64,000 bases of DNA from Kaistia defluvii. GTDB taxonomy: Bacteria; Pseudomonadota; Alphaproteobacteria; Rhizobiales; Kaistiaceae. A model generated the notes under the pieces. The model saw only the letters and a program-made list of their open reading frames with translations. It was not told where the DNA came from and searched no databases. This document shows positions 38,076-45,866 of the stretch, piece by piece. The stretch spans positions 434,001-498,000 of the forward strand of contig NZ_JBEPSM010000003.1 of the NCBI RefSeq assembly GCF_040548815.1, in the 5' to 3' direction. The stretch's first letter is position 1, and every line of letters starts with the position of its first letter. The translations under genes and the position numbers were made by a program.

Positions 38076-38981
38076 CTAGCGATAGCCGGTTGCGTCGGCG
38101 GGTTGGTCGGCTTCCTGCACTCCGACGAGATAGCGCCAGGCATCGGGTCGCGAACCGTCGAGATCGGTGAAGCCATAGACCTGCGCGAGGCCGCCGCTGG
38201 AGAGCGATTGGCCGTTCCAGCGGGCGCGGTCCGGGTCGGCGGCAAGCGCGGCGACGGCGCGGCCGACGAAGCGCGGCGTTTCCGAGATCACGAAATGCGG
38301 CTGGTCATCGAGCGCGTCGCGCCAGTTCGCCTCGCGGACGCCAAACGCCTCCAGCATCATTTCCGAGCGCAGCCAACCGGGCGTCAGTGACACGGACGTC
38401 GCGCCATGGGGCGCCAGGTCCTTGGCATGCGCCCAGGCCATGCGGTTCACAGCCGTCTTGGCAAGGTCGTAGAAGGGCGAGAGCCGGTAATGCGTCGCGT
38501 TGTAGTCCGCGGTGCCGTCGGTCACCTCGACGAGCAGGCCGCCGGGTTGGGCGATGAGGAGCGGCAGTGCGAAATGGGCCGTGATCAGATGCGTGTCGAT
38601 GCCGAGCCGAAGCAGGCGCAGGCCATTGTCCAGCCCGTGCTCCCAGACCGGCTTGTTCCATTCGAAGAGCTTTTCACCACCCCAGATGTCGTTGACGAGG
38701 ATATCCAGCCGGCCCTCGTCGCGACGGATGCGTTCGACCAGCGCCTGCACCTGCTCCGGTACCAGGTGATCGGTCGGCACGGCGATGCCGCGGCCGCCAA
38801 GCGCGCTCACAAGCTCTGCGGTCTCCTCGATCGTCTCGGGCCGCTGATATTCGGACGGCCGGTCGCGCGTCGTGCGTCCACTGACATAGACGGTGGCTCC
38901 GGCCGCGCCGAGTTCGGCAGCGATTCCACGGCCAGCGCCCCGCGTTGCGCCGGCGACAAGCGCGACTTTCCCTTTCAACAT
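38076..38981 (-). CDS. SDR family oxidoreductase
   Basis: 301 aa. NAD(P) motif GATRGAGRGIA near the N-terminus, LDILVND around residue 92 (NNAG variant), and catalytic Tyr/Lys in RLSPFYDLAKTA. The insertion RTTRDRPSEYQRPETIEETA after the cofactor loop and the unusual VNDIWGG are typical of a subgroup lacking the standard YxxxK spacing motif NNAG. Divergent from a tetR gene 91 bp away, so likely regulated by it. Confidence 0.88.
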   Translation of the reverse strand: MLKGKVALVAGATRGAGRGIAAELGAAGATVYVSGRTTRDRPSEYQRPETIEETAELVSALGGRGIAVPTDHLVPEQVQALVERIRRDEGRLDILVNDIWGGEKLFEWNKPVWEHGLDNGLRLLRLGIDTHLITAHFALPLLIAQPGGLLVEVTDGTADYNATHYRLSPFYDLAKTAVNRMAWAHAKDLAPHGATSVSLTPGWLRSEMMLEAFGVREANWRDALDDQPHFVISETPRFVGRAVAALAADPDRARWNGQSLSSGGLAQVYGFTDLDGSRPDAWRYLVGVQEADQPADATGYR

Positions 38982-39038
38982 CCCGATTTCTCCCTATTTC
39001 TGGCCTTCAACCGCTGGTCTATCCAATGCCTTCGATAT

Positions 39039-39058
39039 ATAAATGATCATTCGTTTAT
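39039..39058. promoter_or_regulatory. Candidate TetR operator between SDR and tetR
   Basis: ATAAATGATCATTCGTTTAT is an imperfect palindrome (ATAAA ... TTTAT with TGATCA inside) in the 91-bp gap of the divergent pair, in strikingly AT-rich sequence. The position suits autoregulation and control of the SDR gene (inference). Confidence 0.55.
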
Positions 39059-39072
39059 AAAAGGATGTCAAT

Positions 39073-39651
39073 ATGGCGCGCACGAAGTCGATGCCTGACG
39101 AGACCGTGCTGGAAGCGGCCCTCGCCATCATCCAGCAGCAGGGCCCGGAGGGTCTAACCTTCGAATCGCTCGGCCGCGCGTCTGGGCTGGCGGGGTCGAC
39201 GCTGGTGCAGCGTTTCGGCAGCAAGGCGGCCTTGAAGCAGGCGGCGCTGCTGCATGCGTGGGATGGGCTCGACGCCCGGACGGCGACGCTTGCCGCCGCC
39301 GTGCCGAAGAATCCTGCCGGGGCTATCGCGCTCCTCGTCGGACTGTCCGACTATGGCGAGATCGATGCCTATGCCGAGGGGCTGTTGATCCTGCGCGAGG
39401 ATCTGCGCGATCCGCAACTGCGGGCGCGCGGTGCCAAATGGAAGGCGGAACTCGCCGGAATACTCGATGCCTGCTTCGCGGAAACGCCGCACGCCCCGGC
39501 CGATATCGGCCTGCTGATGGCGGCGCAGTGGCAGGGCTCGCTGCTCTGGTGGAGCTTCGATCCGCAGGGCAGCGTCACCCAGCACGTGCAGCACAGCCTG
39601 GTCCGCTTCGTCGCGGTGCTGCTGGCTGCCGAGCCGGGCTCGTCCCGCTGA
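39073..39651 (+). CDS. TetR family transcriptional regulator
   Basis: 192 aa. TetR N-terminal HTH: MPDETVLEAALAIIQQQGPE, LTFESLGRASGLAGSTLVQRF, GSKAALKQAALLHAWDGL. The helical ligand-binding domain follows, with WQGSLLWWSFDPQG near the C-terminus. AAGGATG precedes the ATG. It probably represses the divergent SDR gene; ligand unknown. Confidence 0.9.
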   Translation: MARTKSMPDETVLEAALAIIQQQGPEGLTFESLGRASGLAGSTLVQRFGSKAALKQAALLHAWDGLDARTATLAAAVPKNPAGAIALLVGLSDYGEIDAYAEGLLILREDLRDPQLRARGAKWKAELAGILDACFAETPHAPADIGLLMAAQWQGSLLWWSFDPQGSVTQHVQHSLVRFVAVLLAAEPGSSR

Positions 39652-39844
39652 CGATTTCGTTCGAGAAGCGAGTCTACCGCGTGCGAAATCATGGCGCTCC
39701 GCGGTGGCCGATGGCAGGTTAGCCCGATCCAACGGGGGTGCCTGATTCCGCAAGGATGGGCGCTAAAAAAGACGGCCGTCGGGGATGCGTCAGGGGCAGG
39801 ACCGCGTCCGCCGCAGGCCAAGGTAAAGATAGGGAGAGACAAGC

Positions 39845-40639
39845 ATGGCGGAATTGGCGGGCAAGGTGGCGATCGTGACAGGCGGCGCGACCGGCATCGG
39901 CTTTGGCGGCGCCCAGGCGCTGGCCGGGGAGGGCGCGACGATTGTGATCTTCGGGCTCGACAAGGCGGCGCTGGACAAGGCGGTCGCAACGCTCGCGGCC
40001 TCGGGCGCCACGGCCCATGGCATTGTCGGCGACGTTTCCAGCGACGCCTCGGTATCGGCCATGGTTTCCGAGACCGTCGCAAAATTCGGCCGCATCGACA
40101 TCATCGTCAACAGCGCCGCCATCCAGCCTTACGGCACGGTCGAGACGATGGGCGAGGCGGAATGGGACCGCGTCCTCGCCGTCAACCTGAAGGGCACCTA
40201 TCTGACGGCCCACCACGCCATTCCCGTCATGCGGAAGAATGGCGGCGGTACGATCGTCAACATCGCCTCGGTGCAGGGCATCGCCTGCCAGACCAATGTC
40301 GCCGCCTATGTCGCCTCGAAGGGCGGCCTTCTGGCGCTGACCCGCGCCATGGCGCTGGATCACGCCAAGGACGGCATCCGTGTCAACGCGGTCTGCCCCG
40401 GCTCGATCGACACGCCGATGCTGCGCTTCGCGGCAAGCGAAAATCTCGACGGCAAGACGGAGGATGAGGTGATCGCCTCCTGGGGCGCGGCGCATCCAAT
40501 CGGCCGCGTCGGCCGCATCGAGGATGTCGGGGCGATGATCGCCTTCCTGGCCGGTCCGCGCGCCGCCTTCTGCACCGGCGGCGAATACAAGGTCGATGGC
40601 GGCCTGCTCGCCAAGATCGGCGTCGTCCTGCCGGATTGA
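39845..40639 (+). CDS. SDR family oxidoreductase (classical type)
   Basis: 264 aa. Classical SDR motifs: VTGGATGIGFGGAQAL (TGxxxGxG), IIVNSAAIQPYG (NNAG variant NSAA), Ser in NIASVQG, and catalytic YVASKGG. C-terminal CTGGEYKVDGGL is the usual family ending. Followed by a strong bidirectional terminator. Substrate unknown. Confidence 0.9.
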   Translation: MAELAGKVAIVTGGATGIGFGGAQALAGEGATIVIFGLDKAALDKAVATLAASGATAHGIVGDVSSDASVSAMVSETVAKFGRIDIIVNSAAIQPYGTVETMGEAEWDRVLAVNLKGTYLTAHHAIPVMRKNGGGTIVNIASVQGIACQTNVAAYVASKGGLLALTRAMALDHAKDGIRVNAVCPGSIDTPMLRFAASENLDGKTEDEVIASWGAAHPIGRVGRIEDVGAMIAFLAGPRAAFCTGGEYKVDGGLLAKIGVVLPD

Positions 40640-40655
40640 GGCGGAACCGCAGACA

Positions 40656-40694
40656 GAAAAGCCCCCGGCGAAGTTCGTTCGCCGGGGGCTTTTC
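40656..40694. terminator. Bidirectional rho-independent terminator
   Basis: GAAAAGCCCCCGGCGAA / TTCGCCGGGGGCTTTTC: a 17-bp near-perfect stem with A- and T-runs at either end, between an SDR gene (plus) and a small minus-strand gene that end 74 bp apart. Confidence 0.9.
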
Positions 40695-40712
40695 TATGGG
40701 GTGGCGTGAAGC

Positions 40713-40907
40713 CTACTCGGCGTCGGCGCGCAGGATGCCGAGGCCTTCTTCGGTCAGCACATAGCCGGCGACGCGGGTGCGGACGAGGCCAAGCTCGATC
40801 AGCTTCTGCACGGCCTTGCCGTTCAGGCCGACATACGGGCCGGGACGCGCGACGCGAGCCAGCGTCTTCAGCTCGATTTGGGAAAGGTCGGTCTTCGAAA
40901 CGGCCAT
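40713..40907 (-). CDS. Small winged-helix-like protein
   Basis: 64 aa, MAVSKTDLSQIELKTLARVA ... KLIELGLVRTRVAGYVLTEEG. The Leu-rich helices followed by a Gly turn and the strand-like VAGYVLTEEG resemble a truncated MarR-type winged helix. Small proteins of this kind are common in Rhizobiales; function unknown. GAGAGG precedes the start. Confidence 0.75.
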   Translation of the reverse strand: MAVSKTDLSQIELKTLARVARPGPYVGLNGKAVQKLIELGLVRTRVAGYVLTEEGLGILRADAE

Positions 40908-41034
40908 GGCACGGTCCTCTCAGTGATTTGCCGCGGACAATAGCGAATAATCCCGGGAAGACTAGCGCCGCGCCGCGAATTGGTGAAGCCCGCCCCGGCG
41001 CCGCGAAAAGCGCGATGCCGGGGCGGTGATATGG

Positions 41035-43083
41035 CTATTCCGCCGCGGCAAGCAGGCCGCGCTTCTTCAGCAGTGCCGAGGGCTCGGGGTCGCGGCCGCG
41101 GAAGGCCCGGTAGGCCTCGTCCGGCTTGCGGCGATTGCCGGCCGAATAGACGGATTCCTTGAGCTTGGCGGCAACCGCCGGCGCGAAGATATCGCCCGCT
41201 TCCTCGAAGGCGCCGAACCCGTCCGCGTCGAGCACTTCCGACCAGAGATAGGAGTAATAGGCCGAGGAATAGCCGTCGCCGGCGAAGACGTGCTGGAAAT
41301 GCGGGGAGCGGTGCCGCATGACCATCGCCTGCGGCATGCCGATCTCATCCAGGATCTTCTGCTCGAAGGCGGGTGCGTCGAGCCCCGAAGTATCGTCCAG
41401 CAGGTGCAGTTCGAGATCGACCAGCGCCGAGGAGACATATTCGACGGTGGCAAAGCCCTGGTTGAAGGTGCGGCTTGCCATCAGCCGCTCGATGAGGGCC
41501 TTGGGCATCGGCTCGCCGGTGCGGTAGTGCAGCGCGAAGCGCTCCAGCACCGAAGGCTGCTCGAACCAGTGCTCGTAGAGCTGCGACGGGAACTCGACGA
41601 AATCGCGCGCGACATTGGTGCCGGCGATCATCGGATAGGTCACGTCGGACAGCAGCCCGTGCAGGCCATGGCCGAATTCGTGGAACAGCGTGCGGGCGTC
41701 GTCGAAGGAGAGCAGCGTCGGCTGGCCATCGGCCGCCTTGGCGAAGTTCATCACATTGACGATGATGGGCTGGATGGCGCCATTCAGCCTTTCCTGGCCG
41801 CGATATTCGCTCATCCAGGCGCCGGAGCGTTTCGACGAACGCGCGAAATAATCGCCGAGGAACAGGCCGACAGGCTTGCCGTCACGGTCCTTCACCTCGA
41901 AGACGCGGACGTCCGGGTGATAGACCGGCACGTCGAAGCGCTCGGTGAAGGTGACGCCGAACAGCCGCGTCGCCGTGTCGAAGGCGGCGTCGATGATCCT
42001 GTCGAGCTGGAGATAGGGCTTCAGCTGGCTTTCATCGAGATCGAACTCGGCCTTGCGGCGCTTCTCCGAGTAGTAGCGCCAGTCCCAGGCGGCGATGTCG
42101 AAATTGCCGCCTTCCGATTGCGCCAGCGCCTGCAGCGCCTCGCGCTCGGTGATCGCCTGGGCGCGGGCGGGCTTCCAGACGGATCGAAGCAGGCCCATCG
42201 CCGCTTCCGGCGTCTTGGCCATGGAATCGTCGAGCCGGTAATGCGCGAAGGTCGGGAAGCCGAGCAGCTTGGCCCGCTCGGAGCGCAGCTTCACCGTCTC
42301 GGCGATGATGGCGCGGTTGTCGGTCTTGCCGGCCTCGCCGCGCGCGGTCCAGGCGGCAAAGGCCTTTTCGCGCAGGTCGCGCCGGGCGGAAAACTGCAGG
42401 AACGGTTCGATCGACGAGCGCGACAGGGTGATGACATGCTTGCCGTCGAGCCCACGGTCTTTGGCCGCCTGCGCCGCCGCGTCGCGCAGGAAATCGGGCA
42501 GGCCGGCGAGATCGTCCTCGCCTTCCAGCGTCAGGCTCCAACTCTTCTCGTCGGCGAGAACGTTCTGGCCGAAATTGGTGCCGAGCGTCGCAAGCCGTTC
42601 GGCAATGGCGCCGAGACGGGTCTTGGCCTCCGCCGGCAGGCCGGCGCCGGCGCGCATGAAACCGGTGTGATAGCGATCCAGCACCCGCGCCTGTTCGGCG
42701 TCGAGGCCGGTCGTGCCTGCCTTGAACAGCGTGTCGATCCGCTCGAACAGCTTGGCGTTCTGGTAGATGCCGTTGCTGTGCCGCGCCAGCACCGGCGCGA
42801 GATCGAGCTCGATGGTTTCCAACTCGTCATTGGTATGCGCGCCGGTCAGGTTGAAGAAGACGCTGGCGACGCGGTCGAGCTTGCGGCCGGCGCGCTCCAT
42901 CGCGGCGATCGTGTTGTCGAAGCTGGGCGGCTCGGCATTGTCCGCGATATCAGCGATCTCGGCCTCATGCTCCGCGATCGCCGCCTGGAAGGCGGGCGTG
43001 TAATGGGCGGGTTCGATGGAGGCGAAGGGCGGGACGCCGAACGGCGTATTCCAGGGCGCGAGAAGCGGATTTTCGGCAGTCAT
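41035..43083 (-). CDS. M3 family zinc metallopeptidase (oligopeptidase/dipeptidyl carboxypeptidase)
   Basis: 682 aa from ATG 43083 (MTAENPLLAPW), preceded by GAGG. The zinc site HEFGHGLHGLLS (HExxH) lies at about residue 470, with the third ligand Glu in the following ARDFVEFPSQLYEHW. The final EAYRAFRGRDPEPSALLKKRG is the conserved substrate-side tail of the Dcp/PrlC group. It trims cytosolic peptides. No signal peptide. dcp versus prlC cannot be settled by eye. Confidence 0.93.
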   Translation of the reverse strand: MTAENPLLAPWNTPFGVPPFASIEPAHYTPAFQAAIAEHEAEIADIADNAEPPSFDNTIAAMERAGRKLDRVASVFFNLTGAHTNDELETIELDLAPVLARHSNGIYQNAKLFERIDTLFKAGTTGLDAEQARVLDRYHTGFMRAGAGLPAEAKTRLGAIAERLATLGTNFGQNVLADEKSWSLTLEGEDDLAGLPDFLRDAAAQAAKDRGLDGKHVITLSRSSIEPFLQFSARRDLREKAFAAWTARGEAGKTDNRAIIAETVKLRSERAKLLGFPTFAHYRLDDSMAKTPEAAMGLLRSVWKPARAQAITEREALQALAQSEGGNFDIAAWDWRYYSEKRRKAEFDLDESQLKPYLQLDRIIDAAFDTATRLFGVTFTERFDVPVYHPDVRVFEVKDRDGKPVGLFLGDYFARSSKRSGAWMSEYRGQERLNGAIQPIIVNVMNFAKAADGQPTLLSFDDARTLFHEFGHGLHGLLSDVTYPMIAGTNVARDFVEFPSQLYEHWFEQPSVLERFALHYRTGEPMPKALIERLMASRTFNQGFATVEYVSSALVDLELHLLDDTSGLDAPAFEQKILDEIGMPQAMVMRHRSPHFQHVFAGDGYSSAYYSYLWSEVLDADGFGAFEEAGDIFAPAVAAKLKESVYSAGNRRKPDEAYRAFRGRDPEPSALLKKRGLLAAAE

Positions 43084-43208
43084 GCGGTCCTCGGTGAGAT
43101 TGAGCTGGCCCAGACATGGAGCCATCGGCCGCGCGGTTCAAGCTTAATGCCGGCTGCATTCCTCTCTATAGGAGAGAGATCAACCTTCTGTCCGATTCGA
43201 GTTTCGCC

Positions 43209-44144
43209 ATGTCTGCCTCCGCTCCGCTCCGTCCCCGTATGCTCGTGATCGGCGATGTCATGACCGACGTCATCGTGCGACCGGACGGTCCGCTGGTGGT
43301 GGGCTCCGACCGGCGCGCCAAGATCGGCCTCTATCCGGGCGGCTCGGGCTGCAACCAGGCGGCCTGGCTGGCGCATTTCGGCATTCCGGTCGCCTTTGCC
43401 GGCCGGGTCGGCCGCCGCGATCTGGCCGAGCAGGAACAGGCGCTGCGCGATGCCGGCGTGGTGCCGGTGCTCTCGGCTGATGACGAGCGCACGACGGGCA
43501 TGCTGATCGTCCTTCTCTCCGAGGGCGGCGAGCGCAGTTTCCTGACCGACCGCGGCGCCAATGACGGGCTTTCGGCAGAGGACCTGCCCTTCTCGATGCT
43601 GAACGAAATCGACCTAGTGCATGTCTCCGGCTATTCCCTGTTCACGCCCGGCCCGCGCGAGGCGGTGATGGCCATGATGGCGGTGGCGCGGGCGCGCGGC
43701 ATCACGGTCACCGTCGACCCGGCCTCGGTCGGCTTCCTGGAGGAGGTCGGCCCGTCGAATTTCCTGGGATGGACCAGTGACGCCTCGATCATCTTCCCCA
43801 ATGCCGAGGAAGCCGCGTGCCTGACGGGCACCCGCAACGCCGCGGAGCAGATCCGCTTCCTGACAGCGCGCTATGACCTCGCCGTCATCAAGCGTGGCGC
43901 CGAGGGCGCGGAGGCCGCCAATCTGTCGGTTCGCCTCAAGGCGGCGGCGCCCAAGGTCGAGGTCGCCGACACCACGGGAGCGGGCGACGCGTTCCTCGCC
44001 GGCTTCCTGGCAGCGCATCTGGCCGGCAAGGGCGTCGACGTCTGCCTCGAGCGCGGCGTCAAAGCCGGCGCCGAGGCGACGACGGTCTTTGGTGGCCGCC
44101 CGAAGCATGGTAACCCACTGCCGCGCGTCTGGGGCGAGGTCTAG
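43209..44144 (+). CDS. PfkB family carbohydrate kinase
   Basis: 311 aa from ATG 43209. Ribokinase-like: GDVMTDVIVRPDGPLVVGSD at the N-terminus, LYPGGSGCNQAAWLAHFG (substrate loop), TVDPASVGFL, and the anion-hole/catalytic DTTGAGDAFLAGFLAA (Asp base). The sugar substrate is not deducible. It sits beyond the 3' end of the deo operon (convergent with it). Confidence 0.92.
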   Translation: MSASAPLRPRMLVIGDVMTDVIVRPDGPLVVGSDRRAKIGLYPGGSGCNQAAWLAHFGIPVAFAGRVGRRDLAEQEQALRDAGVVPVLSADDERTTGMLIVLLSEGGERSFLTDRGANDGLSAEDLPFSMLNEIDLVHVSGYSLFTPGPREAVMAMMAVARARGITVTVDPASVGFLEEVGPSNFLGWTSDASIIFPNAEEAACLTGTRNAAEQIRFLTARYDLAVIKRGAEGAEAANLSVRLKAAAPKVEVADTTGAGDAFLAGFLAAHLAGKGVDVCLERGVKAGAEATTVFGGRPKHGNPLPRVWGEV

Positions 44145-44181
44145 CCAGGGCCGACGGATTCGACGTGGCAGAAGCGCCTTT

Positions 44182-44303
44182 CACCTCTCCCACAGGGAGA
44201 GGTCGGAGCGAAGCTCTGGGTGAGGGGATACGATCTCACCGGTGAGGCCTCAACCCCTCACCCGCCGCACTGCGTGCGTCGACCTCTCCCCGTGGGAGAG
44301 GTG
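44182..44303. repeat. Intergenic inverted repeat, CTCTCCC family
   Basis: Left arm CACCTCTCCC...GGGAGAGG...GGGTGAGGGG (44182-44226) and right arm CCCCTCACCC...CCTCTCCCCGTGGGAGAGG (44254-44303) are inverted copies, each with its own small CTCTCCC hairpin. Relatives are at 5440 and 51249-51371. Lies between the convergent PfkB and lactonase genes. Confidence 0.75.
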
Positions 44304-44326
44304 GCAGCCATACTCCATCCAGAAGC

Positions 44327-45208
44327 CTATCTCCCGACGTAGCTCGCCGCCCCGTCCGCCAGCGCCACCTCGATGATCTGCAGGCCCTTGTCGCTCAGGC
44401 GCGAGGGAAAGCGCTCCGGCAGTCGGGCTTCGTGCGGCGGGATCACGCGGTTCCAGTCGCCGCTGGCGGCCTCGACGATGTCGTGCAGCGCCAGCACCAT
44501 GTTGGTCTGGCTGCCGACGCCCATGCCTACCGGGCGGTAGTACGGATCGTCCGGCGTGCCGCCATGCAGGTTTTCCATCCGGTAGACGAGATCGCCGGTG
44601 ATCACCCAGCTGTCTTCGCTGTCGCGCCGGCCGTCATTGCGGATGACGACATATTGCGAACCGGCCGTATGCGTGTCCGAGGCCAGACGCAGGTCGATGC
44701 CGGGGAATACATCCTCCATGTCGCCGCTGATCGAGACGAGCCGGCCGTCGCGCGCCAGCTCGACGCAGCGGATGATGTCGCCGGGATCAGCCGCCTTCAT
44801 CAGCCAGCGGAAGCGCCGGTCCAGCGACATCGCCCAGATCCAGCGCGAGAGTTCCCGCTCCTGGATGTAGAACTTCGCATTCGGGAACAGCGTCAGCCCG
44901 CCCATATGGTCGAAATGGGCATGGGTGATGATGACGTCGGTGATCTCTTCCGGCTTCACGCCGATCTCGGCCATCACGACATGCGGCGGCTGCCAGTTCA
45001 CGACGCCGGAATTGTCGGCGAGCACCTTGCCATAGGCGGCGTTGTCATGGCCGCAATCGATCAGGATCGTGTGCTGGTCGCTCTTCAGCAGCGTGTAGCC
45101 ATAGGGCAGCTTGCAGGTGCCCTTGTTGTGCTCGCCATGCACCAGCGCGCTGAGCGGCATCTCGGGAATATAGGCGTATTCCAGAACCCAGATAGAATAA
45201 GTGGCCAT
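44327..45208 (-). CDS. Metallo-beta-lactamase-fold lactonase (AHL-lactonase-like)
   Basis: 293 aa. The dinuclear metal site is complete: THAHFDHMGG (HxHxDH), His in SDTHTAGSQYV and Asp in ITGDLVY, with a final His in IPPHEARLP. Pattern and length match the AiiA/AttM-like N-acyl homoserine lactonase group. In this operon (deo genes) a sugar-lactone or other ester substrate is equally likely. Start MATYSIWVLEYAYIP at 45208, 17 bp after the preceding stop. Confidence 0.88.
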   Translation of the reverse strand: MATYSIWVLEYAYIPEMPLSALVHGEHNKGTCKLPYGYTLLKSDQHTILIDCGHDNAAYGKVLADNSGVVNWQPPHVVMAEIGVKPEEITDVIITHAHFDHMGGLTLFPNAKFYIQERELSRWIWAMSLDRRFRWLMKAADPGDIIRCVELARDGRLVSISGDMEDVFPGIDLRLASDTHTAGSQYVVIRNDGRRDSEDSWVITGDLVYRMENLHGGTPDDPYYRPVGMGVGSQTNMVLALHDIVEAASGDWNRVIPPHEARLPERFPSRLSDKGLQIIEVALADGAASYVGR

Positions 45209-45225
45209 GTTCCCCCCCCGGAAGC

Positions 45226-45720
45226 CTAGAGCGCCAGCCGCCCGGCCTGCCGGTGTTCGGCGCAGCAGGACTGGCTGAAATCGACGAGATCGAAGCCGGG
45301 CAGGGCGCGCGAGGCATGGCCCAGCTCCTGCCAGGCGCTGGTCAGTCTTTGCGTCGGCGCGGTGACGGCCTCCCTGTCGGCCGGCGCGATGCGCAGCAGG
45401 GCGAGCGTTCCCGCCAGCTTCTCGACTGCGGCCTTGAGATGCAAATGGTGATGCCTGGCCAGCGCCGAGCGCGGCGTCAGACGAAGCGTGGCATCACGGG
45501 CGGAATCGAAGAGATCGGCGGCGACGGCGAGCATGGGATGATGCGGCCCGGCGGAACGGGCACCAGTGGCGGCAAGCAGCAGCAGGCCGGCAAGCTGGGC
45601 CGCGACCTGGCGCAGATCCTCGAAGCAGCTTTCCGCCGCCTCGATATAGGCGAGCGTCGCGTCATCAAGCCCGCCTGGGGGCTCGCAGCGAAACGCCTCG
45701 GATCCGAACCGGTTGGTCAT
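45226..45720 (-). CDS. Small helical protein in deo operon, unknown
   Basis: 164 aa from ATG 45720 with GGGAGAGGG upstream. Ala/Leu-rich and entirely helical in character (DDATLAYIEAAESCFEDLRQ; LALLRIAPADREAVTAPTQRL), no signal or TM. Located between the aldehyde dehydrogenase (146 bp upstream) and the lactonase (17 bp downstream). I do not recognise it. Confidence 0.65.
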   Translation of the reverse strand: MTNRFGSEAFRCEPPGGLDDATLAYIEAAESCFEDLRQVAAQLAGLLLLAATGARSAGPHHPMLAVAADLFDSARDATLRLTPRSALARHHHLHLKAAVEKLAGTLALLRIAPADREAVTAPTQRLTSAWQELGHASRALPGFDLVDFSQSCCAEHRQAGRLAL

Positions 45721-45866
45721 GCCCTCTCCCGCCGAACCGCTCCCCCATGGCCGGCGGGGCAGCATGGTCGAACGGGCGCATCGGCTCAAGACCGGCAGGA
45801 AAATTCGCCTCCGCGCATCCGGCGGGATAAGTCCCGGGGACGCGCGGAGGCGGGTGTCGTGGGCGC

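Noticed and set aside
41026..43248. 740-codon open frame antisense to the M3 peptidase
   Set aside because: Shadow of a GC-rich gene with HExxH motif on the other strand.
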